The notes beneath the pieces are model-generated. The model searched no databases. It had not been told where the DNA came from and saw only the letters and a program-made list of their open reading frames with translations. The position numbers and the translations under genes were made by a program. Below are positions 49,429 through 60,600 of a DNA stretch of 64,000 nt, piece by piece. The DNA lies in the NCBI GenBank assembly GCA_030272585.1, contig BSYQ01000007.1:4778001-4842000 (forward strand). The letters are read 5' to 3'. The first letter of the stretch is position 1. Every line of letters starts with the position of its first letter. The DNA comes from Bryopsis sp. KO-2023 (lineage: Eukaryota; Chlorophyta; Ulvophyceae; Bryopsidales; Bryopsidaceae).

Positions 49429-50559
49429 TCAAAAAAGGTTCTCGAGGTAGCCCAGCAAAAGAAAATCCTTCTGGTACTGTTTCACCAGGCTCAACACACA
49501 CTCGTCGTTGTCCAGAAACAAATCGACGGCGTAATGCTTCTTCGAGCCCCCTTCCTCCTTCGTCTTGTTGCGCGCGTTGACGTGGGAATAATCAGGGGCG
49601 CGCTTCAGCTTCGGCAAAGAAGGATCTTTTCTGCTGTTTATGGTGTCCAGGATCGTGTCCAAGTCCTGGTCCAAATTTTCCACTTGCGCGATGAAGTCCA
49701 CCGCCGGGCGGTAGTTTTCGTCGAACATGCACGTGCTCTGGTCGGAAAGGTGCCGCACGTGGTGCACCGTCGTGGACTCTCTGCAGCAATTCTCCCGTTT
49801 GCAAATGCGTGCATGCAAATAAGGGTCCTTGCACGTTTCCCCGAACGACGGCTTCGTGCACTTTTTAGGCATCAATGTCTGTATGTACTCGTGTGCGCTG
49901 CTGAACCTGGTGAAAGGATTGCGCACCACTCCGAACACGAAGTAATCTTTCCACCACCGCCTGACGTCTTCCTCTTTGACGTTTCTGTTTTTGAACAGGG
50001 GCTCGCTGCAGTAATCCCAGTTGGCATCCTCGGGGACTTTCCATCCATCCTTGCACAGCCAGCCCAAAGAACCTCTCATGGAGGTGCTGGCCACCTTGTG
50101 CCCCTTAATCCAAATAAACTTGTAGTGGTGGTTGATGTACACCTGACAATGGGGAAACGGGGTGGGTGGGTGCGAAAACCCAGGATTCGATGCATAGTTG
50201 TCCATCCACACACGGAATTTCCCTTGCCTCTCTCTGAAGGTTTTTTGCATGAAATACCGAGGTGGCACCACTCCTGTTTTATGAAGAAATCCACTGGAAG
50301 CACTCCTTGCAGCAAGCATTTCTTCGATATCCGATGGGACGAAATTCCGGGGCTCTGACCATGTGGGGCTCACCTCGGGGACCGTCAAACTGTTGAACAT
50401 GATCCACCCTCCGATCACGCATCCAATCATGATGCCCACGAACAGCTCCACAATCTGGTACATGATTGTGACTTCCCCTTGCCTTATGTTCCACCAGCTC
50501 TTATGTTTTCTGTATCCCTGGTTTGAAGCCAATAAATTCACATAAGATATGTTTTTCAT
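49429..50559 (-). CDS. Type II membrane carbohydrate sulfotransferase-like protein (single exon)
   Basis: Predicted Golgi sulfotransferase that would transfer sulfate from PAPS to a glycan; 376 residues in one exon from the ATG at 50559. A short cytosolic tail is followed by one membrane anchor at about 36-55 (IVELFVGIMIGCVIGGWIMF), the type II layout. PAPS-binding motifs are visible: the 5'-phosphosulfate loop IKGHKVASTSM (151-161) and the 3'-phosphate motif RNPFTRFSSA (213-222), the pattern of the Sulfotransfer_2-like families (chondroitin/dermatan/HNK-1-type and algal relatives). The luminal part contains Cys-rich segments (CKRENCC, GETCKD). Acceptor sugar unknown. The absence of introns is striking next to neighbours with 4-19 exons. 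Met34, immediately before the anchor, is an alternative start. It lies tail-to-tail with the HECT-ligase gene. Confidence 0.85.
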   Translation of the reverse strand: MKNISYVNLLASNQGYRKHKSWWNIRQGEVTIMYQIVELFVGIMIGCVIGGWIMFNSLTVPEVSPTWSEPRNFVPSDIEEMLAARSASSGFLHKTGVVPPRYFMQKTFRERQGKFRVWMDNYASNPGFSHPPTPFPHCQVYINHHYKFIWIKGHKVASTSMRGSLGWLCKDGWKVPEDANWDYCSEPLFKNRNVKEEDVRRWWKDYFVFGVVRNPFTRFSSAHEYIQTLMPKKCTKPSFGETCKDPYLHARICKRENCCRESTTVHHVRHLSDQSTCMFDENYRPAVDFIAQVENLDQDLDTILDTINSRKDPSLPKLKRAPDYSHVNARNKTKEEGGSKKHYAVDLFLDNDECVLSLVKQYQKDFLLLGYLENLF

Positions 50560-51439
50560 ATTTTTTTTGAGAGCTGTGTGACATTTCAAAATGGTAGCCA
50601 AGCAACGTCTTCCATTTTAGCTATGAAAAAAACAGAACAAAAACAAAAGACAAAGAAGCAACAAGTTAAACCGCTACCGGGCTTCAAAAGCCGTTTTGGA
50701 TCGAGTGTAGATAAAATTGTAAGTGTTCACAGCGGCGTCTTACCCTTGCACCCCCAGACAAGTCGCGCGACCCGGCGAGACCGAGCGAAATAACAAATGA
50801 AACCTGGCTCAGCTCCCGAAAACAATCACATAGAAAATGAAAAAAACTTCGCCGTTGAAGGCCGCAGTCGCCTTATTTTTGAAACCGGTCCGACCTTCTC
50901 TAACCGGTACCAGAACCTGCGCCAGGAGCGACAAGGAGGCACACTTTCTTTTTTCGCCACCCCACAACACACGACCTCACCCATGCTTAATTGACGCAGC
51001 GCGAGGATATTACGATTTTTGTGTCAGAGTTCCACATTTGACTGTATTCGCGACACTGACGATGCAGCTTGGTGGGTGACACACATGGTGGTTTGTGGTG
51101 GAGGCATTTCTTTGGTGCGAGCGCTGCGCAAGTATGGAATGTGGTTGTTGGAGAAAGCAAGTGCTTGGCGTCATTGAGATCCTGATTGTTTCGCGAAGGT
51201 TACCTCTACCTCAGTGCGGAGGTCGAGATTTGCAGGCCAAAAATTGCTTGTGGGAACATATTTACATACATCCTCCACCAATAAGCAGGTTCTCTTCATC
51301 CCATCACCGGGGTCACTAAACGGTATAAACTAGCCCAATTTCCTCCACTGTGGTAAAGTAGAAAAACAAGTGGACAACAGTCCCAAAAGAATAACTTCCA
51401 GAGTTCACGTATGGAACCAGAACATCTGGTTGAAAGACT
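50560..51439. other. Intergenic spacer upstream of the sulfotransferase gene
   Basis: About 880 nt between the sulfotransferase start and the end of the next minus-strand gene. It should hold the sulfotransferase promoter. Short open frames show nothing recognisable. Confidence 0.35.
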
Positions 51440-53165
51440 TTAACGGTCAAATGGTGGGCAGGTACATCTGGGTTCGGTACATTCACCGGCGGTGCACTCC
51501 CAAATCAGGGGGGTTTTCAAAAGGAGCGTGTAGCGGCATGTTTCGGGGGGGACCTTCAGACAAGTACAGCCCTTGAAACTCCTGTTCTTAGGGTTGCAGC
51601 AATCGAGCCTTTTTCCAGTGCATGGAACAGAGACGCACTCAAGAACTGCGACTTCTTCACGAACAGCTTCGAAAAACACTCGGGCTTCTTTCTTTCCTTC
51701 TACGACCACGATGGTCTCTGCCTCTGCGAAACATACCAACAATCTTTCGTGTGAGACATAGGGACCTGAAATGATGCCACCGAAGTGTAAACTGATTGCT
51801 GATTCCTGCCTCCGAAGTCAAATAGAATCGTTGCCAATTGTGTTTGCTTGCATGCATTGTGTTCACTCTCTCAAACCTACACAAATATTTCCTCACAGAG
51901 AAACATCGTGAAGTCAACTGGTAGTCTTGGGGCCGATGCCCACAGAACTGAACTTACCCACTAGTGCTGGTTTCACCGCGTCACAGCCCTCATTGGCCAC
52001 CAGCCTGCCAACAGACTTGGCAAAGAGAGTGGCACTTTCTCCAGGCTCCGCAAAAGCGCCAGCGATTGTTTTGGCAATCACGACAGAGCCCTCCGGCCCT
52101 TCATTGAGTGCATCCGCAAGTGCAATTGACAAAACTAAAGCATCAGAGTCACAACCACAGTGTCAGATAGTAGCAAACTATCACATGTGAAAATGGCAGA
52201 TTTGGACGAGGGGGAGGAGGGGGGGGGGGATCTCTTCGAGATGCACTTACCATCCGTAGCAAACTTGCCCTCCTTATCCCCATCAGCATAAGACTTTTCG
52301 ATAGCCAGTGCAATAACACGGCCATCACCCTTATTAACTGCCTTAGCAATGGATGCTGCTGCCACTTTGCTGTCGCCATCTACCACAACGAACGATGATG
52401 CTTCTTTTAAAATATTCGCACTAGGAGATTGGTGCCTCATACTTCTGTGGCAGATATATCTTGGATGGGGAGTGAGCAGGGACCGAAACTGTCTTTCCTA
52501 TTGACGTGGAGGGAAAACTACCTGCTTTCGCAAACTGGTCGGCAATGGCAAGGGCATCCTTGCCAATGGCCACAGCTTGAGCCCCTGCTTTGACATCTGC
52601 ACCATTAGTGCCTACTCCAACCACGTTGGAGATAGCCTCTCCTCCATCTATCCCCGTTGCAGCAGAATCCACCATGACATTGGAGCCTCCATCAGAAATA
52701 GCAGCTGCTGAGGATTTCGCTGAGCTGCCATCTGATGCATCAGCTGAGGCTGTTGCAGATGCCCTTCCTTTTCCCTTGATATCCACTCTCACTGAGGATT
52801 TCGTGGAACTTCTACCTAGTTATGATACGGAGCGGTATTCTTGTTAGTCAGGTGAATTGCTCAAGCACAGCCAGATGTCCCAAAGCAAAGCGAATGATCT
52901 GTTGCATTAGTAGGGGTTGACTGAATAATGCTTAGTTGGTCTGAACAGTTTTACACTCCCAGATGGTGGATGAATAACTGTTATTGAGTTGGAGGGAGGT
53001 GGGGGCTTGTTTAGTCACCAAAGCACAGTGAGTAGGCAAGGAACAAGAGAGATGGGGTTGAAGGGTCGGAACATACATACCTTCAGACTGTGCGCTGCTG
53101 GTTCTTGCCGCTATTCCGACAATACATATCACCAGCAGAATAAAGTTCTTTCTGCACAGGTCCAT
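51440..53165 (-). CDS. Secreted Ala/Gly-rich repeat protein with Cys-rich C-terminus (function unknown)
   Basis: Five exons join in phase: 53165-53081, 52815-52522, 52403-52251, 52134-51958 and 51723-51440; 330 residues. I do not recognise the family. Exon 1 is a clean signal peptide (NFILLVICIVGIAARTSSA). Residues about 30-250 are rich in Ala, Gly, Ser, Asp and Val with short imperfect repeats, such as GAQAVAIGKDALAIADQFA, DSKVAAASIAKAV and EGSVVIAKTIAGAFAE. The AVAIGKDALA type of motif resembles the beta-roll repeats of YadA-like bacterial adhesin heads, but this may be convergent. The last exon is Cys-rich (11 Cys in about 65 residues: CVSVPC, DCC, CTC, ECTAGEC, CTC), suggesting a disulfide-bonded module. 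All four introns are phase 1, so each internal exon is symmetric and could have been duplicated. A wall, scale or extracellular-matrix protein is the natural guess. The third-exon acceptor (AAAAG) is weak. Confidence 0.72.
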
Positions 53166-54640
53166 CGTTGCAGTTTTCCTGTCCTGGGAAAAAACTGTCG
53201 TCGACGCCTTCTCCTTCTGTGCTCCGGATCTACACGAACTTTTCTTTTCCCCTTCTTCCTCGGATACACCTGTGAAATGCAAGGCTACCCGAGTTGCAAG
53301 CAAAACTGGAAATATCACGCGTAGTTTGTGTTGATGGAAAGGACGTCAAACTCCTCGTACTGCCTGAACTGCAAGTATATCGTTCTTCACAGTCGGAGTT
53401 GAGACTTCGTTTCTTGCCTGAAGGAGTCGGCTGTAACAGGTCGGCGCTTTTCGAGGTATTGTCGAGGCTTGGTCCAGTTCTGATTTTGAGCAACCTCTGG
53501 GAAATGCAGTTTTAAGCGCTGGGTTTGGAGGTGTGTCATGTTCCTCCATTCTATTTCGCAGGCGGATTGCGATCTTTCGTCAATGCTGCACCGTTGCCCC
53601 TCCTGCACCTCAAGGGCCAGGGGGGATAGTCACAACAAACAGCTGGGAGGACCGCGTGCCGGACACCTCTGGATCACTACCCTCGTGCGGAGATGAATGA
53701 GACTTGGAGGCCAACCCTCGATTTCAGCTTCGAACTACTGATTCGAACTTCAGACTGCAAGTCCAACGTCCCCCCCCGCTGAAAACGCCCATACCAAAGT
53801 ACTTGAGGGGTTCCACTGGGTGTTTGTTTTGCAGAAAGGTTCAAACAGACCCAAATCTGTCCGCGACCAAAGTACTTGAAAGATACAGTTCGAAGGGAGA
53901 AATCTCGTAGAAGATCGTTTGGCCCTCGACACTGCTCCTCCAGGAAAAGCCAGTTGAATCAAGCGGCTAAGCATTCGTTCATTCGTTTGCTTGCTTGACC
54001 GATTATCCCTTGATTGATTCGATAGGTTTGAGTGGGTAGTTTTTGATTGGCATTTTTTTCAATTATTTGCTGCTGTTTGAAACCACGAGAATTGTGGGAA
54101 CGACGGTTAGAGTGAACGAAAAAAAAAGAGACTGAACCATTGTATCGAACAACTTTCAACACATGACATTGACGCCTTCTGTCAGTGTTCTGGCATTGAC
54201 AACACTGCAATAAAGGAGAACTTTAATAACAAATATTCCAGTGATGATAATGATAATGATTACACTGTTGCCTGAAAAGCCTACCAGATTCCAGTGATAA
54301 GAGGCCACAACACAAACCATCCGTTTCCACAAGAAAGGTTGGAATGTACAGAGGTGGCGGCTGAACGATGGAAAGGTGTTGATTTCCTTCCTTCAATTCG
54401 TGTGTCGAGGGAAAAAATGCCTTCGCGCCTTGGTTTAAAATTTCCAGAATCCCGAAGAAAATGTCCGACATGGGGGGATTGCCTTCCGATTGCCAGATCA
54501 GCATCTTTCGAATCTCGTGTTTTGCACACACCGAGTTGAAGCGAGTCAAGAAAGGGTCGCTACCACTGCAGTGTGCACCGATCAATCGCCAACTCTTCAC
54601 TTCGTCTATCCGTTTGCTAAACAGTACACTCGCTCCCGCG
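53166..54640. promoter_or_regulatory. Divergent intergenic region (secreted protein / LHCII)
   Basis: About 1.5 kb between divergent start codons, the promoter region of the antenna gene and of the secreted protein. Several open frames of 60-90 codons occur on both strands but none shows splice-consistent extension or a recognisable product. Confidence 0.35.
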
Positions 54641-55967
54641 ATGGCGACCAACACCATGTCGACAGCTTTCGTCGGGACTTCCGTGAAAGGCGCAACCCAG
54701 GTATTGAGGGTCGCAACGTCGTCCTCTTCCCTTTCGCTTCCCTAACGAATGCCCCCCTGTTCTACTGTGCCGATGCTGCTCATTGTTTCGTGCGCTTTTC
54801 GGGAAACGAAACGTGGCGTATGCTGAGAGTTGGGATGTTCCGACGTCTTTGGATCTGCAGAGTCGCCAGAATATGATCACCCACGCCAAGAAGAAGGGAG
54901 GCGTTGAGTGGTACGGTCCAAACCGTCCTCTCTGGTTGGGGCCATACAGTTCCAACACCGTTCCAGAATACTTGAACGGGGAGTTTCCTGGAGACTATGG
55001 CTGGGACACAATGCGCCTCGCTGCAGATCCCCAGACGTTCGAAAGGTGAGTGCAGCGGTTGTGTGTGGCTGGATCACCTGTTTTTGTTTCCAATTGTGAA
55101 ACTGCTGTGTAGAAAATACTTCAATACCGAGCGTCGACGGATATTGATATCGAATGTGTAGGTATCGCGAGGCTGAGGTGATGCACGCGCGCTGGGCGAT
55201 GGTTGGTGTGACCGGGTGCTTCGTTCCCGAAGCCCTGAGCAGGTTCGCTGGAGTCGACCTCGGCGAAACGACTTGGTTCAAGGCTGGCTCGCAGATTTTC
55301 GACGCGGAAGGGCTGGACTACCTCGGCTTGCTCCACGTCAAACCCGCTGGAATGACCGGCATCTTTGTCGTGCAGGTGAGCCCTGCTACGGATTGCCAGA
55401 TTGCATAGTGCCCAACACAATCCGATCCGATCTGCGGCTGTTGCGCGCGATCGTGTACCAAGAATGCCCCCTGTCAGACTCTCGGAAACAGCAGATTCGC
55501 TTGTCACACCAAATCATTACAACCACGTGATTTTATAGTCCAGAGGATGGAATCTCGAAACCAGGTGTAATCCTTGTATTTTTTTCAGGAAGGCACGTGT
55601 TTTCAATGTGTTGATCAATATGCAAGCCGTGGGGGTGACGTGATTGGTCTCTTTTTGTTCGAATCAGGTGATTCTGATGGGTCTGGCAGAGGCTTACAGA
55701 TCTGGAGGTGGCCCCCTGGGTGAGGGAAAGGTGTACCCTGGGGAAGCTTTCGACCCAATGGGCATGGCTGACGATCCTGACACCCTTGCCGAATTGAAGG
55801 TCAAGGAGATCAAGAATGGAAGGCTTGCCATGTTCGCTATGTTTGGAAATTTCGTCCAAGCCATGCAGACTGGCAAAGGTCCTGTGGACAACTGGGTGTC
55901 TCACTTGGCTGACCCTTATGCTGCAAATGGGTTTGCTTATGCCACCAAATTCGCTCCTGGAAACTGA
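54641..55967 (+). CDS. LHCB: Chlorophyll a/b-binding LHCII antenna protein
   Basis: Light-harvesting protein of the photosystem II antenna, imported into the plastid and inserted in thylakoids. Four exons: 54641-54700, 54861-55045, 55162-55375 and 55668-55967; 252 residues, usual for LHCII with its transit peptide. Visible features: a Ser/Thr/Ala-rich transit peptide ([20 protein letters not shown]); the N-terminal trimerisation-type motif [17 protein letters not shown]; the first transmembrane helix with chlorophyll ligands in [11 protein letters not shown]; the middle helix ([19 protein letters not shown]); and the third helix [14 protein letters not shown]. It ends YATKFAPGN, the LHCII C-terminus. 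The green-lineage type (not fucoxanthin or phycobiliprotein associated) supports a green plastid. The first intron was placed by a good acceptor (GATCTGCAG) that keeps phase; the upstream 80 nt are also open, so a longer N-terminus is conceivable but less like the family. Confidence 0.93.
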
Positions 55968-57676
55968 GCTGCTGTATAGCACAAGGAGTGAACTCTTTGT
56001 TTTTGGATTGGAGAAGAAAAAAAAAGCTTTTTGTTTTGGATTGGAGAAGAAAACCTAGTGTATGGTAAAAACAGTGTTATTATTACTGTCTGTGTGTGGA
56101 AGCAGTTTGCTTGTAGCAGTTTTGGGGTCTGGCCATGTGAGTTTTGTCTTTGCAATGTAGCCATGGGTATTTTGGTGTACTTTGTATGGGCTTCCCTATC
56201 ATGTAAGATGATGGAGCATACCATGTATCTGTATATATATTAAATATACTCGATATGTGTACAAAGCATGTTTATGTAAAGACATAATGTCTTTACATAT
56301 ATTTATTGTTAGATGGGAGAACAGATCATCCAGGAAAAGATGATAATAAGATGACACTGATGCCTTATGTCATATCATATCGATATGAGACAAAACTGCC
56401 CTGAGCACCATGTCATAATTTGACAGTGTACATACCAGAAAACTCAAGCTGCCCATGACTGTCCTAGTCCTGTGAGTTGTTATACCTACCCCCTGGGTGA
56501 GTGGAGTGGTACGTTTTTTACCATTGGGAATATTGAGCTGGCCATTCTACTGCCAGGGTTGCCCCAGCCTCAGTTACTCTTGTTTAGTTAAAAGATATAA
56601 GATGTATATTGCTCAATTCCCCTTTTGCCCCAACACAAACACAACTTTGTTGTAAATACTTTGCTTTCTTGTATTCTACAAAGCTCAGGGTCGACAACGG
56701 GGCTATGTATGATGGTGGTATGATGGTGAAGGAAAGGAAGGGGAGACCGACGTGGCCTCGCGTTTCTGTACAGAAAATTATTGACATCCCTGGTGCATGT
56801 GGGTCCGTTAGCTTGCGCATGAGAAAACGAATACTTCCGTTACAGCCTCAGAAGCGTTTCAACACACCCCTTCCCCAGCAAAAGTTCCCATTTCAAAGGG
56901 AGGCGCCAAAGAAGGCACACACGTACACACCCCAACAGCACCAGCACCCACACCACACACCACGTGCGACCCCAAGGACAAAAAAATCCACAACGAAAAA
57001 AGCAGTCTAGACTACAATGATATCCACCCCTCAAATTCATTCCCAAACCATTTTTCTCTCTATTTAGAACATGTTTTGATCTCTTTTTTTTGCCTTCCCC
57101 ATCTTCCACCCATTTTGCAACACAGTACTCACCAGTCAGTCAAAACCCCATTCTCGTTTTTGGCCCGCCTCTTTTTTCTTTTGCAATTACAACCCATCCC
57201 AAAAAACCCAGAGGGAACTTCTCTTTTCCAGCAGCTTCCCCACTTGATGAACTCATCTAGACCAGCTTTTCTTGATTGGCGATTTCGACAGGGGAAAGTG
57301 ATATTTTCTCTTTCAAAACCCTCGTTTCGTTTCTCTCTTTTTTTGAACTCCCATCCATTTTTCAGGGTCAGCACATATTTAATTTTTTTTTCCCCTTCTA
57401 ACCTTTACCCAGGCCCCCCAACCCCCCTTTTTTTGATTTATAATCCTCTCTCCCTCCACGATACCAAAAACAACAGTCGATATGAACCAAAGCATATAAA
57501 TGAATGACACCCCTCTCTTTACTTTTCGTTCACCAAATGTCCTGTTGATTTCATTGCCCCTCACTCACTTTCACAAGAAACCTGAGAAAAAAACCCTTCA
57601 TAATACCGTTCTCTCTCTCAGTCCATCACTCTTTTTTTTCACTTTCACGTCACACTTTCATGCTCCTGTGGAAATC
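55968..57676. other. Intergenic region between convergent LHCII and clathrin genes
   Basis: About 1.7 kb with the 3' ends of both transcripts. The first part contains an imperfect duplication of TTTTGGATTGGAGAAGAAAA (about 55997-56052) and a palindrome at 56273-56299. The part nearest clathrin is pyrimidine-rich on the + strand. An open frame at 56609-57010 is basic and low in complexity and is not convincing. Confidence 0.4.
56273..56299. terminator. 27-nt perfect inverted repeat downstream of LHCII
   Basis: TATGTAAAGACAT, one A, then its exact reverse complement, giving a 13-bp stem with a 1-nt centre. It lies about 300 nt after the LHCII stop codon. It may be a transcript 3'-end hairpin, a protein-binding palindrome or a small mobile-element footprint; the terminator label is only a best fit. 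Confidence 0.4.
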
Positions 57677-60600
57677 TTAGAACGGCGGTTGACCTTGGTA
57701 CATTTGCTGGGGGGGGGCTCCGTATTGCTGTTGCTGTTGCTGTTGGAAGGGTATTTCCATTCCTGGCTGGGGCTGGGTCTGACCTGGAACCGGAGGCAAA
57801 GCCAATGGCATCAGCTGGGCATAAGCATTTCGTTCTTGTTCCTGTTCTCGCTCCGTCCTCTCTTTCGTTTTCGCACTCTCCTGGGCTTGCTTTCGGTCCG
57901 CCACCAGAATATCCACTTTGCTGGTATACTCCCTCATTACCTATATTCAGACAGCAGAATCGTTCAGACAGGAGAAAAAAGAAACCACAGTCCACCCCTA
58001 ATACCCACTGATCGATTCAATCTACATTCAGAAGACAACGAAGTGTCAAAGAGGGGTTGAAGCACACATAGAGAATGAGGGAGTGCATTCCCCAGCACCC
58101 AGTCGCCGTTCTTAAATATTCGTTTTAAACATTTTTTTATACCAATAAATGAGCTGAAATTTTGCCCATTGGTGACCAAAAATTTATGGAAGACGAAGTT
58201 ATCAAGTATCTTCATGAATACGATTAATTTTAAAAAAGATTTTTAGTGATACAGCAAATAATTATGTCTGACAACTCACTTGAATCATGTATGGCATGGC
58301 AAGATCTGACAAGCCATTCATCCAGGCAACCTCCATCGCGACATCAGGCTTGATCAGATCATAGCACACAAACAACATCGCAGCAAAACACTCCCTCTCC
58401 TTCTGCTCCACGAAGAACCTCAGCAATTCCTCCGCCAGCTCGGGCTCGCTGGACTGAGCTGCAGTCTCCATCGCATCCTTGTACAGCTTGTCTTGCTTGG
58501 CCAGAGCCACCGCCTTTCTCCATTTCAGATTCTTCTTGTACACGTAGGCAGCGATTCGACGGAATTCCAGCAGCTCGTGACGCTCCAGTCTGTTGGCCAA
58601 GGCCAGCTTGTCGAAACTGTCGTAAGTCTCGATGCTGCTCCGGAGAGCGGCAAAATCCTCTTCGTCGATCAGCAAATCGTTGATGGCTTCATTCACTTCC
58701 TTCAGATTCGATTTTTGGACCGTCAACAGGTACTCCTTAGCCAATGGCATGGAGCCTGTTCGTCGCAGAATTCCAACCACACGGGTGTGATCGATTCTCG
58801 CCTCCAAAACCTTGAGCAGGTCGTTCAGCAGATCTGGGTGCTCCTCGAGGTAGTAGCTGATGGCTTTGTAGTAAACCTCCACATTGGACACCTTGACAGC
58901 CACATCCTTGAAATGCACATGTTCCCAGGCATCCGCTGAATGGTTCATCATCACCATAGCTGCATTGTCATGCTCATCGTACTGCACGTACAAGAAAGTC
59001 AACTCCTTCCAGTGCTGCTGGTCTTCCGTGATCTTGATGAGCCTCGGAATGTTCAATCGAGTGGAGAACAGCTTCAGATGCTCCATCAACTTCTCAGGCT
59101 TGTACTTAGCGAACAGGATGCCCAATTCCGTGAAGATGCCCATGTGCGCACGCTCCAGCCCGATGCCAGACTCCATCAGGTTGATCAGCTCGTCGAAATG
59201 ACCCCGGCTCTGGTAAAAATCGGACACTTCCTCCAAATCGTCGGCATTGATGATGATGTTGAGCCCGCAAAGCTGAGCCAACCGGAACTCCGACTCCTCC
59301 ACGCAAGCGTAGCAAACCTCTTTCCACGTCTTGGGCGAGTTGGCTTTCCGTGCAGCATCCACTGCGTCCTGATCGACCAACAGCTTTCTTTCAACACAAG
59401 AAGCCCACACTGTTTGTGCCAGAATCACTTTCCACTTCCGAGTTATTTCCGCTGCACAGTTTCTCAACAAGGGCAAGAAGACAGACTGCTAACTGAGATC
59501 AGCATGGAAGTTACCTGGAACCTGTGCAATCGAACGAAAGTGGATGCCAAGCGTCCCCAGTTTGGAATTCTACCGAACAGAATCCTCGCAGCTTCGTACA
59601 GCCCCTCGTTGAAACACCGATCTCCGCAAGACTGCAAATTGGCCTGATGCGACCCTGAAATGAACTCCTCCAGAGGTCCCAGCTGATCGATCTTTGCATA
59701 AGCATACACCAACTCTGAATCCACTTTCGAGTCTTTGATGAGCTTGCCTGCCATCACCAGATACTTGACCAGGTCCTCGAAACACTCAGCATCCTGCGAC
59801 TTCTCAATGACTTGGTTGTATTTCGAAGGATCGACGGCACGCAGGTAGGAGGCGATCGCATCAGCCACGAGGCCATGCTCCAATTGAGAGTGCGCGAGCT
59901 CCGACCACACACTGGCTTCGTCGATTTTCGTGGCAAAATCCAAGGCCCGGTCGATGTCTTCCATATGCTCCAGCAACACTTTGATGGCCTCCACCTTGAA
60001 ATCAAACTTCTGGAAAATTTCGAACGCCTCGTCGTACAGCTCATACCCGATTGCGATTTCAGCAACAGCTGGGCCGTCGAAATTGTCTAGCCTGGGGTGG
60101 GGAAAACCACACACAACATCGTTCAAGAACACAGACGCATCCAGTCAGGGGATTAACTCGCACAGGAGCCTCCGAAAATCTACCTGTGAATGTAGTCCTT
60201 GACTCGAGTCTTGTCCGCTTTGATGGCAGTAATGATGAGCAAGTTCTGCAGGTTGGCGTTGTTGGAGAAAGCTGAGTTTTGCAGGACGATCTTCTCCAGC
60301 AACTCGATGAGTTCGCTCTGGAGGTCGGCGGCCATGAAGGCTTTCACTGTCGTCGAAACTTGCTCCGGATTCTTGGATTCGGGCAGGGCCGTGGAGACCA
60401 CTTGGTCGATCAATTGACGGCGGTGCTCCCGCTCAGGGTCCAGCACCTTCTCCCACAAGTCATTGTCTTGCCTCTCCACGATATACCTTTGGTGGTCAAC
60501 ACAAAGCTTTATCACATCAGACTCATTCAATTCCTCCCCCAAGATATGAAAACCAACACCATAAACCCTTCAGTTCCTAACCCTTCAGTTCCTAGAACTG

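Noticed and set aside
49534-50358. 274-codon open frame on the plus strand
   Set aside because: Antisense shadow of the sulfotransferase coding sequence, which has clear PAPS motifs on the other strand.
56609-57010. 133-codon basic open frame between LHCII and clathrin
   Set aside because: His/Pro/Thr/Lys-rich, no homology recognised, no upstream or downstream exon; more likely clathrin 3' UTR antisense.
58940-59647. 235-codon open frame on the plus strand
   Set aside because: Antisense to clathrin exons; the clathrin reading is certain.
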